A stretch of 64,000 nt of DNA from JBCFAY01 sp038562375 (lineage in GTDB: Bacteria; Bacillota; Clostridia; Christensenellales; CAG-138), in the NCBI GenBank assembly GCA_038562375.1, contig JBCFAY010000017.1, positions 1 to 64,000 of the forward strand. Direction: 5' to 3'. Position 1 is the first letter of the stretch. Each line of letters opens with the position of its first letter. Shown piece after piece: positions 16,431 to 25,362 of the stretch. A program made the translations under genes and the position numbers. A model generated the notes under the pieces. That model did no database searches and was not told the origin of the DNA. It was given only the letters and a program-made list of their open reading frames with translations.

Positions 16431-17663
16431 ATGAACAACGTTGTCGGCTATCGTTGCACATTGTGCAAGGCTGAATTTCCCTACACTGAGATGCTCACAT
16501 GCCCGCACTGCGGAGAAAAAGGGATCCTGGACATCATATACGATTATTCGCACATCAAAAAGGTGTTTTCGCGCGAGTCGCTCGCGAAAGATCATAACAA
16601 CAGCATGTGGCGCTATGCGGCGCTGATGCCGATCAAGGGCAACGGTTTGGACCGTTATCTGCGCGTCGGCTGGACGCCGCTGTATCGTTCCAACTCCCTG
16701 GAAAAAGAGCTCGGCATCAAAGCGCTGTACATCAAGGACGATGGGATCAATCCGACCGCATCGCTCAAGGATCGCGCTTCCGGCGTCGCCGTCGCGAAGG
16801 CCATCGAGCTTGGCTACGATACCATCGCCTGCTCGTCGACCGGGAACGCCGCGTCGTCCTGCGCGGGCAACGCCGCGCGCATGGGCCTCAAGACCGTGAT
16901 TTTCGTGCCGCAGCGCGCGCCGGAAGGCAAGGTCGCTCAGCTCAAAATCTTCGGGGCGAAGGTCGTTTCCGTAAAGGGCGATTACCGCGCGACATTTGAA
17001 CTAAGCCGCGCCGCGATCGATAAATACGGCTGGTATAACCGTAACGCCGGCATCAACCCCGTGATGACGGAGGGCAAAAAGACCGTTTCACTTGAGATCG
17101 CCGAGCAGCTTTCCTGGCAGCCGACCGACTGGATCGCCGTGTCCGTCGGCGACGGATGCACGATCGGCGGCGTGTACAACGGCCTGAAGGATCTCTATGA
17201 GCTCGGTATGATCGATCGCATCCCCAAAATACTCGGTGTACAGTCTACCGGCTGCAGCCCGTTCGTCACGGCCGCGGCGACCGGCGCGGAACTTGTGCCG
17301 ACGGAGGAGAACACCATCGCAGATTCCATCGCGGTCGGCGTACCGCGCAATCCGATCAAAGCCCTGCGCGCCGTCAAGGAATCCGGCGGCACCTGGATCG
17401 CGGTGTCGGATGACGAAATCCTCGAGGCAATGCGGGTGCTTGGGCGCACCGAAGGCGTATTCGGCGAGCCTGCGGGCGTAACGGCGACCGCCGGAGTATG
17501 TGCCGCCGTGAAGCAGGGGATCATCAAGTCCAACGAATCCGTGACGACGATCTCCACAGGAAGCGGCCTCAAAGACGTTAAAAACGCCCTCCGTGCGGCG
17601 GGCTCGCCGATGCTTTGCGAACCGACGCTCGAAGCGCTCGAAGCGAGCGGAATCCTCGGCTAA
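16431..17663 (+). CDS. thrC: Threonine synthase, zinc-ribbon type
   Basis: Converts O-phosphohomoserine to threonine with pyridoxal phosphate. The 410-residue protein opens with a small zinc ribbon (CTLC about 10-13, CPHC about 26-29), then the fold-type II core with the PLP lysine in NPTASLKDRAS (about 108-118), the phosphate-site CSSTGNAASS, and the C-terminal STGSGLKD. ATG 16431 has GAGGAG about 10 nt upstream; the frame is open back to 16371 without support. A second, differently built threonine synthase lies at 56355-57824. The gene is followed by a terminator. Confidence 0.9.
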   Translation: MNNVVGYRCTLCKAEFPYTEMLTCPHCGEKGILDIIYDYSHIKKVFSRESLAKDHNNSMWRYAALMPIKGNGLDRYLRVGWTPLYRSNSLEKELGIKALYIKDDGINPTASLKDRASGVAVAKAIELGYDTIACSSTGNAASSCAGNAARMGLKTVIFVPQRAPEGKVAQLKIFGAKVVSVKGDYRATFELSRAAIDKYGWYNRNAGINPVMTEGKKTVSLEIAEQLSWQPTDWIAVSVGDGCTIGGVYNGLKDLYELGMIDRIPKILGVQSTGCSPFVTAAATGAELVPTEENTIADSIAVGVPRNPIKALRAVKESGGTWIAVSDDEILEAMRVLGRTEGVFGEPAGVTATAGVCAAVKQGIIKSNESVTTISTGSGLKDVKNALRAAGSPMLCEPTLEALEASGILG

Positions 17664-17740
17664 GCACTAAAACAGGCGGAGCTGTTGCTTGATCAGGGAA
17701 TATGGCGCGCCTGTTTTGATCAAACGCATATGAATTGGAG

Positions 17741-17786
17741 CTGTGGGCGATTCAGACACTTGTCTGCGCCCGCAGTTTTCTTTATT
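17741..17786 (+). terminator. Terminator downstream of threonine synthase
   Basis: A 9-bp outer stem (17741-17749 with 17767-17775, one G-T pair) encloses a second short stem and is followed by TTTTCTTTATT. The rest of the gene-less stretch 17664-18224 holds one more inverted repeat (18063-18071 with 18112-18120) close to the next promoter. Confidence 0.55.
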
Positions 17787-18126
17787 GTCCGTCTGCATTG
17801 GCATGGTTTATTTGCCCGTTGCCGGCATTGTTCGATAGCCAGATTCTGCTTTGTCCCGACCCGCTTCGCGCAGTGCGGCGGATAAAGATTATTCTCGTGG
17901 GGAACCTAATCTGTGTTCCTGTGAAGATTCTGCGCGATCGCCATATTCTGATAAAGTGGTTTTGCGTATAGTATCAGTATTTCAAAAGGAAAGGAAGTGG
18001 AATTACGAAACAGTCAAGACACGAATGTGCCTGTTTTCGTTGGAACCGAGAGTCTTTTCGAGTTTCAGCATCGTCCTTCGGCGCGTCGGCCATTGTTGAA
18101 CGCTGTGAAACATGCTGAAATAGGGG

Positions 18127-18155
18127 TTTACAAATCAAAAAAAAACCGGTAAAAT
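18127..18155 (+). promoter_or_regulatory. Promoter for the PLP enzyme
   Basis: TTTACA (18127-18132), 17-nt A-rich spacer, TAAAAT (18150-18155), 69 nt before the ATG. A 9-bp inverted repeat with a 40-nt gap ends at 18120, just before the -35 box, and could hold a regulator. Confidence 0.6.
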
Positions 18156-18224
18156 ATAACCAGTATGTACGCCAGAGAGATCCATGTATATGGACTCTAA
18201 ATAAATTAATGGAGAGTAGCTGCC

Positions 18225-19697
18225 ATGATTGATTTGACTGTAAACCGGGACAAATTGAAGAATACCATCAAGCGCGCGAAAGAAAACAACATCATCATCC
18301 CGACCCTGGCGCAGATGAAGAACCCGGACCTGATCCCTGAGAAGATCAAGAATAAACTGAAGAACATCGGTCTTTGGGATATCAGCCCGCTGAATTTGTT
18401 CCGCATCACTTGGAGAAACGAACCGACGATGAACGGCGGCGGCTATGGCGACGTCAATTATCTTGAGATCCCCAGCGCCCTCACCGGCGTAAAGGCCAGG
18501 ATCGTTGTTTTGATCGGCAAGTGGTTCCCGACAGGTTGCCATAAGGTCGGCGCTTCCTTCGGGTGCCTCGTTCCGCGTTTGGTTACCGGGCAGTTTGATC
18601 CCACCTATCATAAGGCCGTTTGGCCCTCCACCGGCAACTACTGCCGCGGCGGCGCCTATAACTCCAAGCTTCTTTCCTGCGACTCCATCGCCATCCTGCC
18701 CGCTGAAATGAGCAAGGAACGCTTCGAGTGGCTGGCCGAGATCGCCGGCGAAGTCATCGCGACCCCCGGCTGCGAGAGCAACGTCAAGGAAATCTTCGAC
18801 AAAACCTGGGAGCTTCGCAATACGCGTGAAGATGTCGTCATCTTCAACCAATTTGAAGAGATGGGCAACCCGCTGTGGCACTATCAGGTGACCGGTAAAG
18901 CGATTGCGGACGTGATCGATAAAATCAAGGGCGAAAACGGCCGTCTCGCTGGCGCTTGCTTCACCTCCGGTTCCGCCGGCACGATGAGCGCGGGCGATTA
19001 TCTCAAGGAAGTTTGGCCCCATGCGAAGCTGGGCGCCGGCGAGGCGCTGCAATGCCCGACGCTGCTGAACAACGGGTTCGGCGGACATAGGATCGAAGGC
19101 ATCGGCGACAAGCACGTGCCCTGGATCCACAATGTCAAGAATACCGACATGGTCGTTGCGATCGATGACGAGGACAGCCAGAACCTGATCCGCCTGTTCA
19201 ACGATCCCACCGGCAAGGAATACCTGATCAAGGAGCTGGGCCTGTCGAAGGACTTCGTCGAGAAGCTGTCGTTCCTCGGCATCTCCGGTATCGCCAATGT
19301 GCTTTGCTGCATCAAGATGGCGAAATACTATGAGAGCACCGAGAACGATATCTTTGCGACCGTCGCTACGGACTCCGCCGTAATGTACACCAGCCGTATC
19401 CAGGAGCTCAACGACGCCGACGGCGGCTACGACGCCAACAAGGCTGCCCGCGACTACTACGAGCATATGCACGGCGTGCGTACCGACAATATGGAAGAGC
19501 TGACCTATGAGACCCGCAAGCGCATCCACAACCTCAAGTACTATACCTGGGTGGAGCAGCAGGGTAAGACGATCGATGAGATCAACGCGCAGTGGTACGA
19601 TGAGAACTACTGGACATCGGTCCATGATCAAATCACCGAAGTCGATGCTCTTATCAACGAATTCAACGAGCAGACCGGCTTGCTCAAGAACCTGTAA
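18225..19697 (+). CDS. Fold-type II PLP-dependent enzyme (cysteine synthase-like), substrate unknown
   Basis: A 490-residue PLP enzyme of the tryptophan synthase beta/cysteine synthase superfamily. The PLP lysine is probably in FPTGCHKVGASF (about 105-116), the substrate loop is STGNYCRGGAYNSKLL (about 132-147), and the glycine-rich phosphate loop is FTSGSAGTMSAGDY (about 245-258). It is much longer than cysteine synthase (about 310 aa). I recall relatives annotated only as PLP-dependent enzymes or cysteine synthase; the reaction may be a beta-elimination or beta-replacement on a serine- or cysteine-like substrate. It has its own promoter and terminator. The nearby serC-serA pair makes serine, which could supply it, but a scaffold gap lies between them. 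Confidence 0.78.
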   Translation: MIDLTVNRDKLKNTIKRAKENNIIIPTLAQMKNPDLIPEKIKNKLKNIGLWDISPLNLFRITWRNEPTMNGGGYGDVNYLEIPSALTGVKARIVVLIGKWFPTGCHKVGASFGCLVPRLVTGQFDPTYHKAVWPSTGNYCRGGAYNSKLLSCDSIAILPAEMSKERFEWLAEIAGEVIATPGCESNVKEIFDKTWELRNTREDVVIFNQFEEMGNPLWHYQVTGKAIADVIDKIKGENGRLAGACFTSGSAGTMSAGDYLKEVWPHAKLGAGEALQCPTLLNNGFGGHRIEGIGDKHVPWIHNVKNTDMVVAIDDEDSQNLIRLFNDPTGKEYLIKELGLSKDFVEKLSFLGISGIANVLCCIKMAKYYESTENDIFATVATDSAVMYTSRIQELNDADGGYDANKAARDYYEHMHGVRTDNMEELTYETRKRIHNLKYYTWVEQQGKTIDEINAQWYDENYWTSVHDQITEVDALINEFNEQTGLLKNL

Positions 19698-19723
19698 ACG
19701 ATACTGGAACGGTTCAAGACCAG

Positions 19724-19752
19724 GAGGCATCCCAACCGGGATGCCTCTTTTA
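19724..19752 (+). terminator. Terminator after the PLP enzyme
   Basis: Perfect 10-bp stem (19724-19733 with 19738-19747), 4-nt loop, then TTTTAT. From here to the gap at 20009 no gene is seen. Confidence 0.8.
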
Positions 19753-20008
19753 TGCGCTAAGACGGGCTTACGGGTCAGGTTTGTATGACTCATTCCGTTT
19801 CGTGCCGAATATGCGTGATGAACTTAGGCGGAAAAAACGCTGCGTCTGAAACAACCAGCAATAGAAACGCGCGGCGGCCCGCTGCTTTTCACGTTCGATG
19901 CATGATGGAGAAAATCAGGTGAATTCAATAAAGAAGCGGGGGGGTCCCTTGAAAAAGTGCCGGCCCGCCCGTCAGCCGTAGATCTTATATCAGTATTAAC
20001 ACCACAAT

Positions 20009-20018
20009 NNNNNNNNNN
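20009..20018. other. Scaffold gap of ten N
   Basis: Ten unknown bases join two contigs. The true length is unknown, so genes could be missing between the PLP enzyme and serA, and any link between the two sides depends on scaffolding. Confidence 0.99.
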
Positions 20019-20072
20019 GGTCCTATTTAATTGCGGACGAGCCGCGATTCAGCGATAGAGCTTAAAGCGTTA

Positions 20073-20987
20073 TTACGCGAAGAATCCCGTGATGATGGAA
20101 ACGATTTCTTCACCGATACGCTTCTGTGCTTCGGAAGTGGAAGCGCCGACGTGGGGCGTACCGGATACGCGCGGATGGGTATACAGGGCAACGTTCTTCG
20201 AGGGTTCTTCCGCGAACACGTCGAGGCCTGCGCCGCGGACCTTGCCGCTGTCGAGAGCTTCAAGAAGATCGGCCTCGTCGACGTTGCTGCCGCGCGAGGT
20301 ATTGATGATCACGACGCCGTCCTTCATCTTGGCGATGGTTTCCTTGCGGATCGTGGCGGGCTCGCCGGGCAGCGTGGGGGTATGGAGCGAGATGAAATCG
20401 GAGGAAGCAAACAGCTCATCCATCTCAACATACTTCATGTTTTCGTTCTCGAGCCCCGGCACCTTGAAGATATCGTATGCGAGGACCTTCATGCCGAGCG
20501 CCTGGCAACGGCGGCCGAGAGCCTGACCGATGCGGCCGTAGCCGATGATGCCGACGGTCTTGCCGGTCATCTCGATGCCCTTATAGGCGTTCTTCTCCCA
20601 TTTGCCTTCGCGTATGGTAGCGCCCGCGACGCTGATGAAGCGGGCCACGGAGAACATGTGTGCGAGCGCGAGTTCGGCGACCGCATCGGAGCTGGCCTTC
20701 GGGGTATTGGTGACCTTGATGCCCTTGCTCTCAGCGTATTCGACATCGATATTGTCCACGCCGACGCCGCCGCGGATGATGAGCTTAAGCCTGCCGCCCG
20801 CTACCGCTGCATCGATGATGGGTGCGCGAACCTTGGTGGCGGAGCGTACGACGAGAACGTCAAACTGTTTAACCTGCTCCTTTAAATCTTCGGGTTCATA
20901 GAACTGCTGGACAACCTCAAAGCCTGCGGCGGTCAGCGCCGTGACGCCGCTCTTATCCATTCCGTCGGATGCTAAAATGCGAATCAT
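20073..20987 (-). CDS. serA: D-3-phosphoglycerate dehydrogenase, short form
   Basis: Oxidises 3-phosphoglycerate to 3-phosphohydroxypyruvate, the first step of serine synthesis. The 304-residue protein is the short type without the C-terminal ACT domain. The NAD fold shows GIIGYGRIGQALGRR (about 147-161); catalytic Arg lies in INTSRGSNVDE, Glu in LDVFAEEP and His in TPHVGASTSEAQ. The ATG has GGGAGG upstream. It lies 100 nt after serC and is probably in the same transcript. Being short, it is not expected to be feedback-inhibited by serine through an ACT domain. Confidence 0.92.
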   Translation of the reverse strand: MIRILASDGMDKSGVTALTAAGFEVVQQFYEPEDLKEQVKQFDVLVVRSATKVRAPIIDAAVAGGRLKLIIRGGVGVDNIDVEYAESKGIKVTNTPKASSDAVAELALAHMFSVARFISVAGATIREGKWEKNAYKGIEMTGKTVGIIGYGRIGQALGRRCQALGMKVLAYDIFKVPGLENENMKYVEMDELFASSDFISLHTPTLPGEPATIRKETIAKMKDGVVIINTSRGSNVDEADLLEALDSGKVRGAGLDVFAEEPSKNVALYTHPRVSGTPHVGASTSEAQKRIGEEIVSIITGFFA

Positions 20988-21087
20988 TATCGATTACCTC
21001 CCAAAAATTATCGTTTGTCACAACGTAGTTCACGCGGCAATCCACCTTGTTACGGGCAAATTGCCGCGCTGTGTCTCATAGGGAAAA

Positions 21088-22182
21088 CTATTTCTTCTTG
21101 GCTTCAAACTTCTTGAGGAAGTCGACCAGCGCCTGTGCGCCCTCCTTGGGCATGGCGTTGTAAACGGAAGCGCGCAGGCCGCCCACGCTCTTGTGGCCCT
21201 TGAGGTTGTCATAGCCCGCGGCCTTGGTGGCGGAAACCACCTCGGCGTCCAAGTCCTTGTCGCCGGTGACAAACGGGATGTTCATCAGGGAGCGGTACTC
21301 TTTGTCAACCGTACCCTTGAACATCTTGGACTGATCTAAGAAGTCGTAAATCACCTTGGCCTTTTCCTCGTTGAGCTTGGCCATGCCCTCAAGGCCGCCG
21401 ATGCTCAGCAGGTACTTAAAGACCAGGCCGCACACGTAGATGGACCAAGTGTTGGGCGTATTGTACATCGAGCCGTTCTCGGCATGGGTATCATAACGCA
21501 TGTAGGTGGGGACCTTCTCGTCGAGATCATTGCGGATAAGATCCTCACGCACGATGACGATGACCATGCCGGCGGGGCCGATGTTTTTCTGCACGCCGCC
21601 GTAGATCATGCCGTAATCGCTGACGTTGCAGGGCTTGGAGAGGAACATGGAGGACTGGTCGGACACGAGCACCTTGCCCTTGGTATTGGGGAGATTCTGG
21701 TAGGTGGTGCCGTGGATCGTCTCGTTTTCGCAGATGTAAACATAGTCCGCGTCCGGGCTGACGGGAAGGTCGGACACGTCGGGAATGTAGCAGTAATTTC
21801 TGTCCTTACTGCTCGCCAAAAGGTTTACCGTGCCGTACTTCTTGGCTTCTTTATATGCCTTCTCGCTCCACGAGCCGGTGACGATGTAGTCCGCCACGCC
21901 GTTCTTCATCAGATTCATGGGGATCATGGCGAATTGCAGCGTTGCGCCGCCTTGGATGAAGAGAACCTTGTAGTTTTCAGGGATGTTCATCAGGGTGCGA
22001 AGGTCGGCTTCGGCTTCGTCAATGATGGTCTGATAAACCTTGGAGCGATGGCTCATCTCCATAACGCTCATGCCGGAACCTTTGTAGTTGATCAAATCTT
22101 TCTGGGCTTCTTCAAGTACCGGGAGGGGGAGCATGGAAGGGCCTGCGGAAAAATTGTAGATTCTGTCGTATGCGAGCGCCAT
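21088..22182 (-). CDS. serC: Phosphoserine aminotransferase
   Basis: Transfers an amino group from glutamate to 3-phosphohydroxypyruvate. The 364-residue class V aminotransferase begins YNFSAGPSMLPLPVLE, has QGGATLQFAMIP (substrate phosphate and PLP site), SDQSSMFLSKP and the PLP lysine in GGVQKNIGPAGM (about 196-207). ATG 22182 has AGGAGA 8 nt upstream; upstream in-frame ATGs lack a ribosome site. Together with serA it gives two of the three serine steps; serB is not in the window. Confidence 0.94.
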   Translation of the reverse strand: MALAYDRIYNFSAGPSMLPLPVLEEAQKDLINYKGSGMSVMEMSHRSKVYQTIIDEAEADLRTLMNIPENYKVLFIQGGATLQFAMIPMNLMKNGVADYIVTGSWSEKAYKEAKKYGTVNLLASSKDRNYCYIPDVSDLPVSPDADYVYICENETIHGTTYQNLPNTKGKVLVSDQSSMFLSKPCNVSDYGMIYGGVQKNIGPAGMVIVIVREDLIRNDLDEKVPTYMRYDTHAENGSMYNTPNTWSIYVCGLVFKYLLSIGGLEGMAKLNEEKAKVIYDFLDQSKMFKGTVDKEYRSLMNIPFVTGDKDLDAEVVSATKAAGYDNLKGHKSVGGLRASVYNAMPKEGAQALVDFLKKFEAKKK

Positions 22183-22357
22183 TTTAATTCTCTCCTGTTC
22201 AATCATTATTTGCATTTACGGCAACAATTCTTTATGATCGGCCCGGCGACGCCGCGCTTCGTCTAACCGATAAAATCAACGCCGAATCAAACGACGTTAT
22301 TTCATATGGTAAGGATGCCCCGGAGGCAAGGGGATAAACCGCATTCTTCCAGATGCT

Positions 22358-22386
22358 ATTATACAATCTTTACGTCGAGATATCAA
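22358..22386 (-). promoter_or_regulatory. Promoter for serC-serA
   Basis: On the minus strand TTGATA (22381-22386), 17 nt, perfect TATAAT (22358-22363). It leaves a leader of about 170 nt before serC in which I found no T-box consensus. Confidence 0.65.
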
Positions 22387-22642
22387 CCGCATATTTTCAA
22401 TATTTCACGAAAAAATCAGTAGAAATATCAAAGGAATTCAGCGTTTTGGAACATTTGATCGCGGATAATATTTTATCAATAAGTAAAAAATTGATGATCC
22501 CATAAATCAAATGTGTATCGAACGAAAAAGGCGAAGCGAAATCGCAACCGCAAGCGTGTTCGGCTGAATTTTGCCTGATGTTAAACAGTCGGTCGGAAGT
22601 AAAGCGATACGGATCATAGGCGAAGTCTTCCTATTCCCGAGT

Positions 22643-22671
22643 TTGACGCGAAAGTTGCGCTGGGGTATGAT
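22643..22671 (+). promoter_or_regulatory. Promoter for the yaaO-like operon
   Basis: TTGACG (22643-22648), 17 nt, TATGAT (22666-22671), about 125 nt before the decarboxylase ATG. Confidence 0.6.
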
Positions 22672-22690
22672 TGAATTGCAAATCAGTGTC

Positions 22691-22775
22691 GCAGTCGCCA
22701 ATGTGTTCGGCGACTGCTTGCATGAAGAAACGTCTCTGTGCGCCGCTCGGTCGCCGCATCTGTAGCGCAGAGACG
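22691..22775 (+). promoter_or_regulatory. Structured leader with two hairpins
   Basis: A perfect 9-bp stem (22691-22699 with 22709-22717) is followed by a longer stem (22731-22743 with 22765-22775, one bulged T). The ribosome site AAGGAG follows within 15 nt of the second hairpin. It fits a cis-acting leader but matches no riboswitch I know. Confidence 0.4.
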
Positions 22776-22795
22776 ATAATGATGAAGGAGCGCAT

Positions 22796-24202
22796 ATGGG
22801 AAAACAGCTTCAAGAGGTTTTGGGCGAATATTGCTCGTCCAATCCGGCGCGCTTTCATATGCCGGGCCACAAGGGGCGCGGGCTCAACGGCTTTTGGCGC
22901 GGCGATTTGGCCCAATGGGATGTGACGGAGCTGCCGCAAACAGACCAACTGCACGCTCCGGAGGCCGCGATACGTCAAACGGAAGCAAACTGCGCCGGAG
23001 CGTTCGGCGCAAAACGGACATTTTTATTGGTGAACGGTTCGACCGTCGGGATCGAGGCGATGCTGCTGTGCTGCAGCGGCTTTGAGCGCGTTCTTCTCGA
23101 TCGCGCCTGCCATCGCAGCGTTCTGTCCGGGGCCGCTCTCGCCGGGATCGATGTTGATTTTATTGAGCCGCAGACGGCTGATCTGCCGGGAGGCTTCGGG
23201 GTGGTCGACGCGGAAACGCTGGGCAACGAGCTTCGTTCCCGCCGTGCGGACGCCGTTCTGATCACCTCTCCGAATTATTACGGGCTTTGCGCGGACCTCG
23301 ATGCGCTGAGCGAGGTCGCAAAGCGATACGGAGCGTGGCTGCTCGTCGACGCGGCGCATGGCGCGCACTTCCCATTTTCAAAACAGCTGCCGCCTTGTCC
23401 TGCCGGGAAGGCGCAGCTATGGGTCAACAGCGCGCATAAGACGCTCAATGCGCTCGGGCAGGCGGCGTTCCTGCATGTGGACGAGGTCCCGGGGCTGAAC
23501 GAGTCCAGGGTGCAGCGTATGCTCTCGCTCGTGCAAACGTCAAGCCCGTCCTATCTGCTGATGTGCTCGCTCGATTGGGCGCGCTACAGCGCGAGCCTTC
23601 CGGGGGCATGGGATGCTCAGGTGGAGCGCGCGAATAGGGTGCGGGATCGCATCGCATCGCTGCCGGGGCTCGCTGTTTTGGGGCCGCAGGCGGTCGGCCA
23701 GGCAGGCGTCGCCGCCTTTGATCCGACCAGAATCTGTATCCTTGTGACCCAAAGGGGTATCGACGGTTATCTGGCGGCAAACGCCCTCGCTCAGCGGGGT
23801 GTGATCGTGGAGATGGCGGACGCGCAATGCGTGGTGTGTATCACTACGCCCGCTGATCCTGATGAATGGTATGAGCGGTTGATCGACGGACTGATGCATC
23901 TGCCGTTTGGCGCACAGGCCCAGGAGCCTCCTGCAGCTTACTTCGACGTCGCAAAACGGGCGATGCCCCTGCGGGAAGCCGTATTTGCGCCGTCGGAGCC
24001 CGTCCCGCTCGCCTCGAGCAAAGGCAGAATACTTTCGGAGGAGGTCGGCGTCTATCCGCCGGGGATTGCCGCTGTGCTGCCCGGCCAACGGATGAGCGAG
24101 AGGGCGATTGCGTACCTGTTGGAGCAGCAGCGGCGCGGAGGCGGCTTGTTTGGGATAACGCAAGGCTGCGTAAGCTGCGTCAAGGAGGAACCATTAAGAT
24201 AA
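22796..24202 (+). CDS. Orn/Lys/Arg decarboxylase family protein, YaaO-like
   Basis: A 468-residue fold-type I PLP enzyme. The N-terminal RFHMPGHKGRG, DVTELPQTDQLHAPEAAI, VNGSTVGIEAM (PLP phosphate), LVDAAHGAH (Asp on the PLP nitrogen) and NSAHKTLNALGQAA with the PLP lysine (about 215-228) are typical of the YaaO/Cad family. Such proteins decarboxylate lysine, arginine or ornithine, but many small versions beside darA have no assigned substrate. In B. subtilis yaaO stands just before tmk, darA, yaaR, holB and ricT; here the next genes are a HAD hydrolase, darA, holB and ricT. Confidence 0.86.
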   Translation: MGKQLQEVLGEYCSSNPARFHMPGHKGRGLNGFWRGDLAQWDVTELPQTDQLHAPEAAIRQTEANCAGAFGAKRTFLLVNGSTVGIEAMLLCCSGFERVLLDRACHRSVLSGAALAGIDVDFIEPQTADLPGGFGVVDAETLGNELRSRRADAVLITSPNYYGLCADLDALSEVAKRYGAWLLVDAAHGAHFPFSKQLPPCPAGKAQLWVNSAHKTLNALGQAAFLHVDEVPGLNESRVQRMLSLVQTSSPSYLLMCSLDWARYSASLPGAWDAQVERANRVRDRIASLPGLAVLGPQAVGQAGVAAFDPTRICILVTQRGIDGYLAANALAQRGVIVEMADAQCVVCITTPADPDEWYERLIDGLMHLPFGAQAQEPPAAYFDVAKRAMPLREAVFAPSEPVPLASSKGRILSEEVGVYPPGIAAVLPGQRMSERAIAYLLEQQRRGGGLFGITQGCVSCVKEEPLR

Positions 24203-24363
24203 TGGTCATAGCGTGTCCATGCAGACCCACGACGACGGTAAAATGCGCGGACAGCGCTTTGAGAAGTACGGGTTCGTCCCTTTCCTTCGGGTACCATTTT
24301 GTTGCGTGAAACGGATTTTTGAAGTAAACTCAATGTATGATGAACCACATATGGAGGAAACCA

Positions 24364-25026
24364 TTGCGTTATTCCATTACGCTCTTTGATTTGGACGGAA
24401 CGCTGATCGAGTCCGGCGCTGGCATATTTGCCGCGACATACGCCGTGATCGACGAGTTTAAACTGCCCCGGCCGAGCGAACGCGAGATGCGCAAGCTTGT
24501 CGGTCCTACGCTTTCCGTGGGTTTTTCCGAGCTCCTCGGCATCAGGGTCGAGGATATTCCGCGCGCCCTGGATCTCTATCGCCGCGCGTACAGGGAAAAC
24601 GGATATGAGGCGCTTGTGCACGCTTTCCCCGGCGCTAAGGAAATGCTGCAGCGCGTCAAGGCGAGCGGATCAAAGATCGGCATCGTGACCTCCCGCGTCG
24701 AGAGCACCGCGAAGGAACACCTGGAGCGTTACGGACTTTTGGATCAGGTGGATTACATTCGCGGGGCAACGCCGTCCAGCTGGGACTCCAAAACCGAGCT
24801 TTTAAGGGCCGCGATCGAAGACCTCGGCTTGAATGAGAAGACGCTTCGCGACTGCGTGATGATCGGCGACCGGCTTTACGACATCGACGGTGCGAACAGC
24901 GTCAATATGGACAGCATTGCCGTCACCTATGGATACGGCGAGCGCGAGGAGCTTGAGAACTGCCGACCCACGCACATCGTACAAAGCATTGAGGAATTGA
25001 CCCGCCTGTTGACCAGAAGCGAATGA
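24364..25026 (+). CDS. HAD-superfamily hydrolase, PpaX/Gph-like
   Basis: A 220-residue HAD phosphatase with the nucleophile motif LFDLDGTLIES at the N-terminus, the serine/threonine motif IVTSRV, the lysine in DSKTELLRA and the final acidic motif MIGDRLYDIDGA. It could hydrolyse pyrophosphate or a phosphoglycolate-like ester. The start is TTG 24364, 6 nt after GGAGG; the upstream ATGs at 24337 and 24340 have none. It occupies the position held by tmk in the related Bacillus locus. It overlaps the darA leader and is likely co-transcribed. Confidence 0.85.
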   Translation: MRYSITLFDLDGTLIESGAGIFAATYAVIDEFKLPRPSEREMRKLVGPTLSVGFSELLGIRVEDIPRALDLYRRAYRENGYEALVHAFPGAKEMLQRVKASGSKIGIVTSRVESTAKEHLERYGLLDQVDYIRGATPSSWDSKTELLRAAIEDLGLNEKTLRDCVMIGDRLYDIDGANSVNMDSIAVTYGYGEREELENCRPTHIVQSIEELTRLLTRSE

Positions 25027-25046
25027 ATATTCAGGAGGGAACGCTC

Positions 25047-25361
25047 ATGAAACTCATTCTTGCCATCGTTCAGAACGACGATGCAAAGCAGTTGATTAAG
25101 GCGCTGACGGAACAGGGCTTCAGCGTGACGCGCCTTACAACGACGGGCGGCTTCCTGCAGGGGGGCAACGTCACGCTACTGATCGGCGTCGCGCCCGATC
25201 GCTTGCAGGCCGCGCTCGACATCATACGCGAGCGGTCCGGGCTGAGGAAAGAATATACCGTGATCCCATCGAGCGCCGAGCTCATCGACATGCCCGTACA
25301 GGTAACGCTTGGCGGGGCGACGGTATTCGTCGTCGATGTTGAGGCGCATTATAAGTTTTGA
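25047..25361 (+). CDS. darA: Cyclic-di-AMP receptor, PII-like
   Basis: A 104-residue PII-like protein (DarA, also PstA or YaaQ) that binds cyclic-di-AMP as a trimer. The family motif TTTGGFLQGGNVTLLIGV lies at about 30-47 and the C-terminal GGATVFVVDVE at about 90-100. ATG 25047 follows AGGAGGG by 7 nt. The neighbours holB and ricT match the conserved Bacillota order. It implies that the organism makes cyclic-di-AMP. Confidence 0.93.
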   Translation: MKLILAIVQNDDAKQLIKALTEQGFSVTRLTTTGGFLQGGNVTLLIGVAPDRLQAALDIIRERSGLRKEYTVIPSSAELIDMPVQVTLGGATVFVVDVEAHYKF

Positions 25362-25362
25362 T

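Noticed and set aside
18225..19697. First thought of as a phosphoenolpyruvate carboxykinase
   Set aside because: The PTGCHKVGA and STGNY motifs are those of a fold-type II PLP enzyme; no P-loop or kinase motifs exist.
18135..19793. 552-codon open frame on the minus strand opposite the PLP enzyme
   Set aside because: It is a shadow of the GC-rich codon use of the plus-strand gene, has no ribosome site and shows no motif.
22183..22357. T-box or other known riboswitch in the serC leader
   Set aside because: No T-box consensus or other known riboswitch core was seen; the leader is listed only as unexplained.
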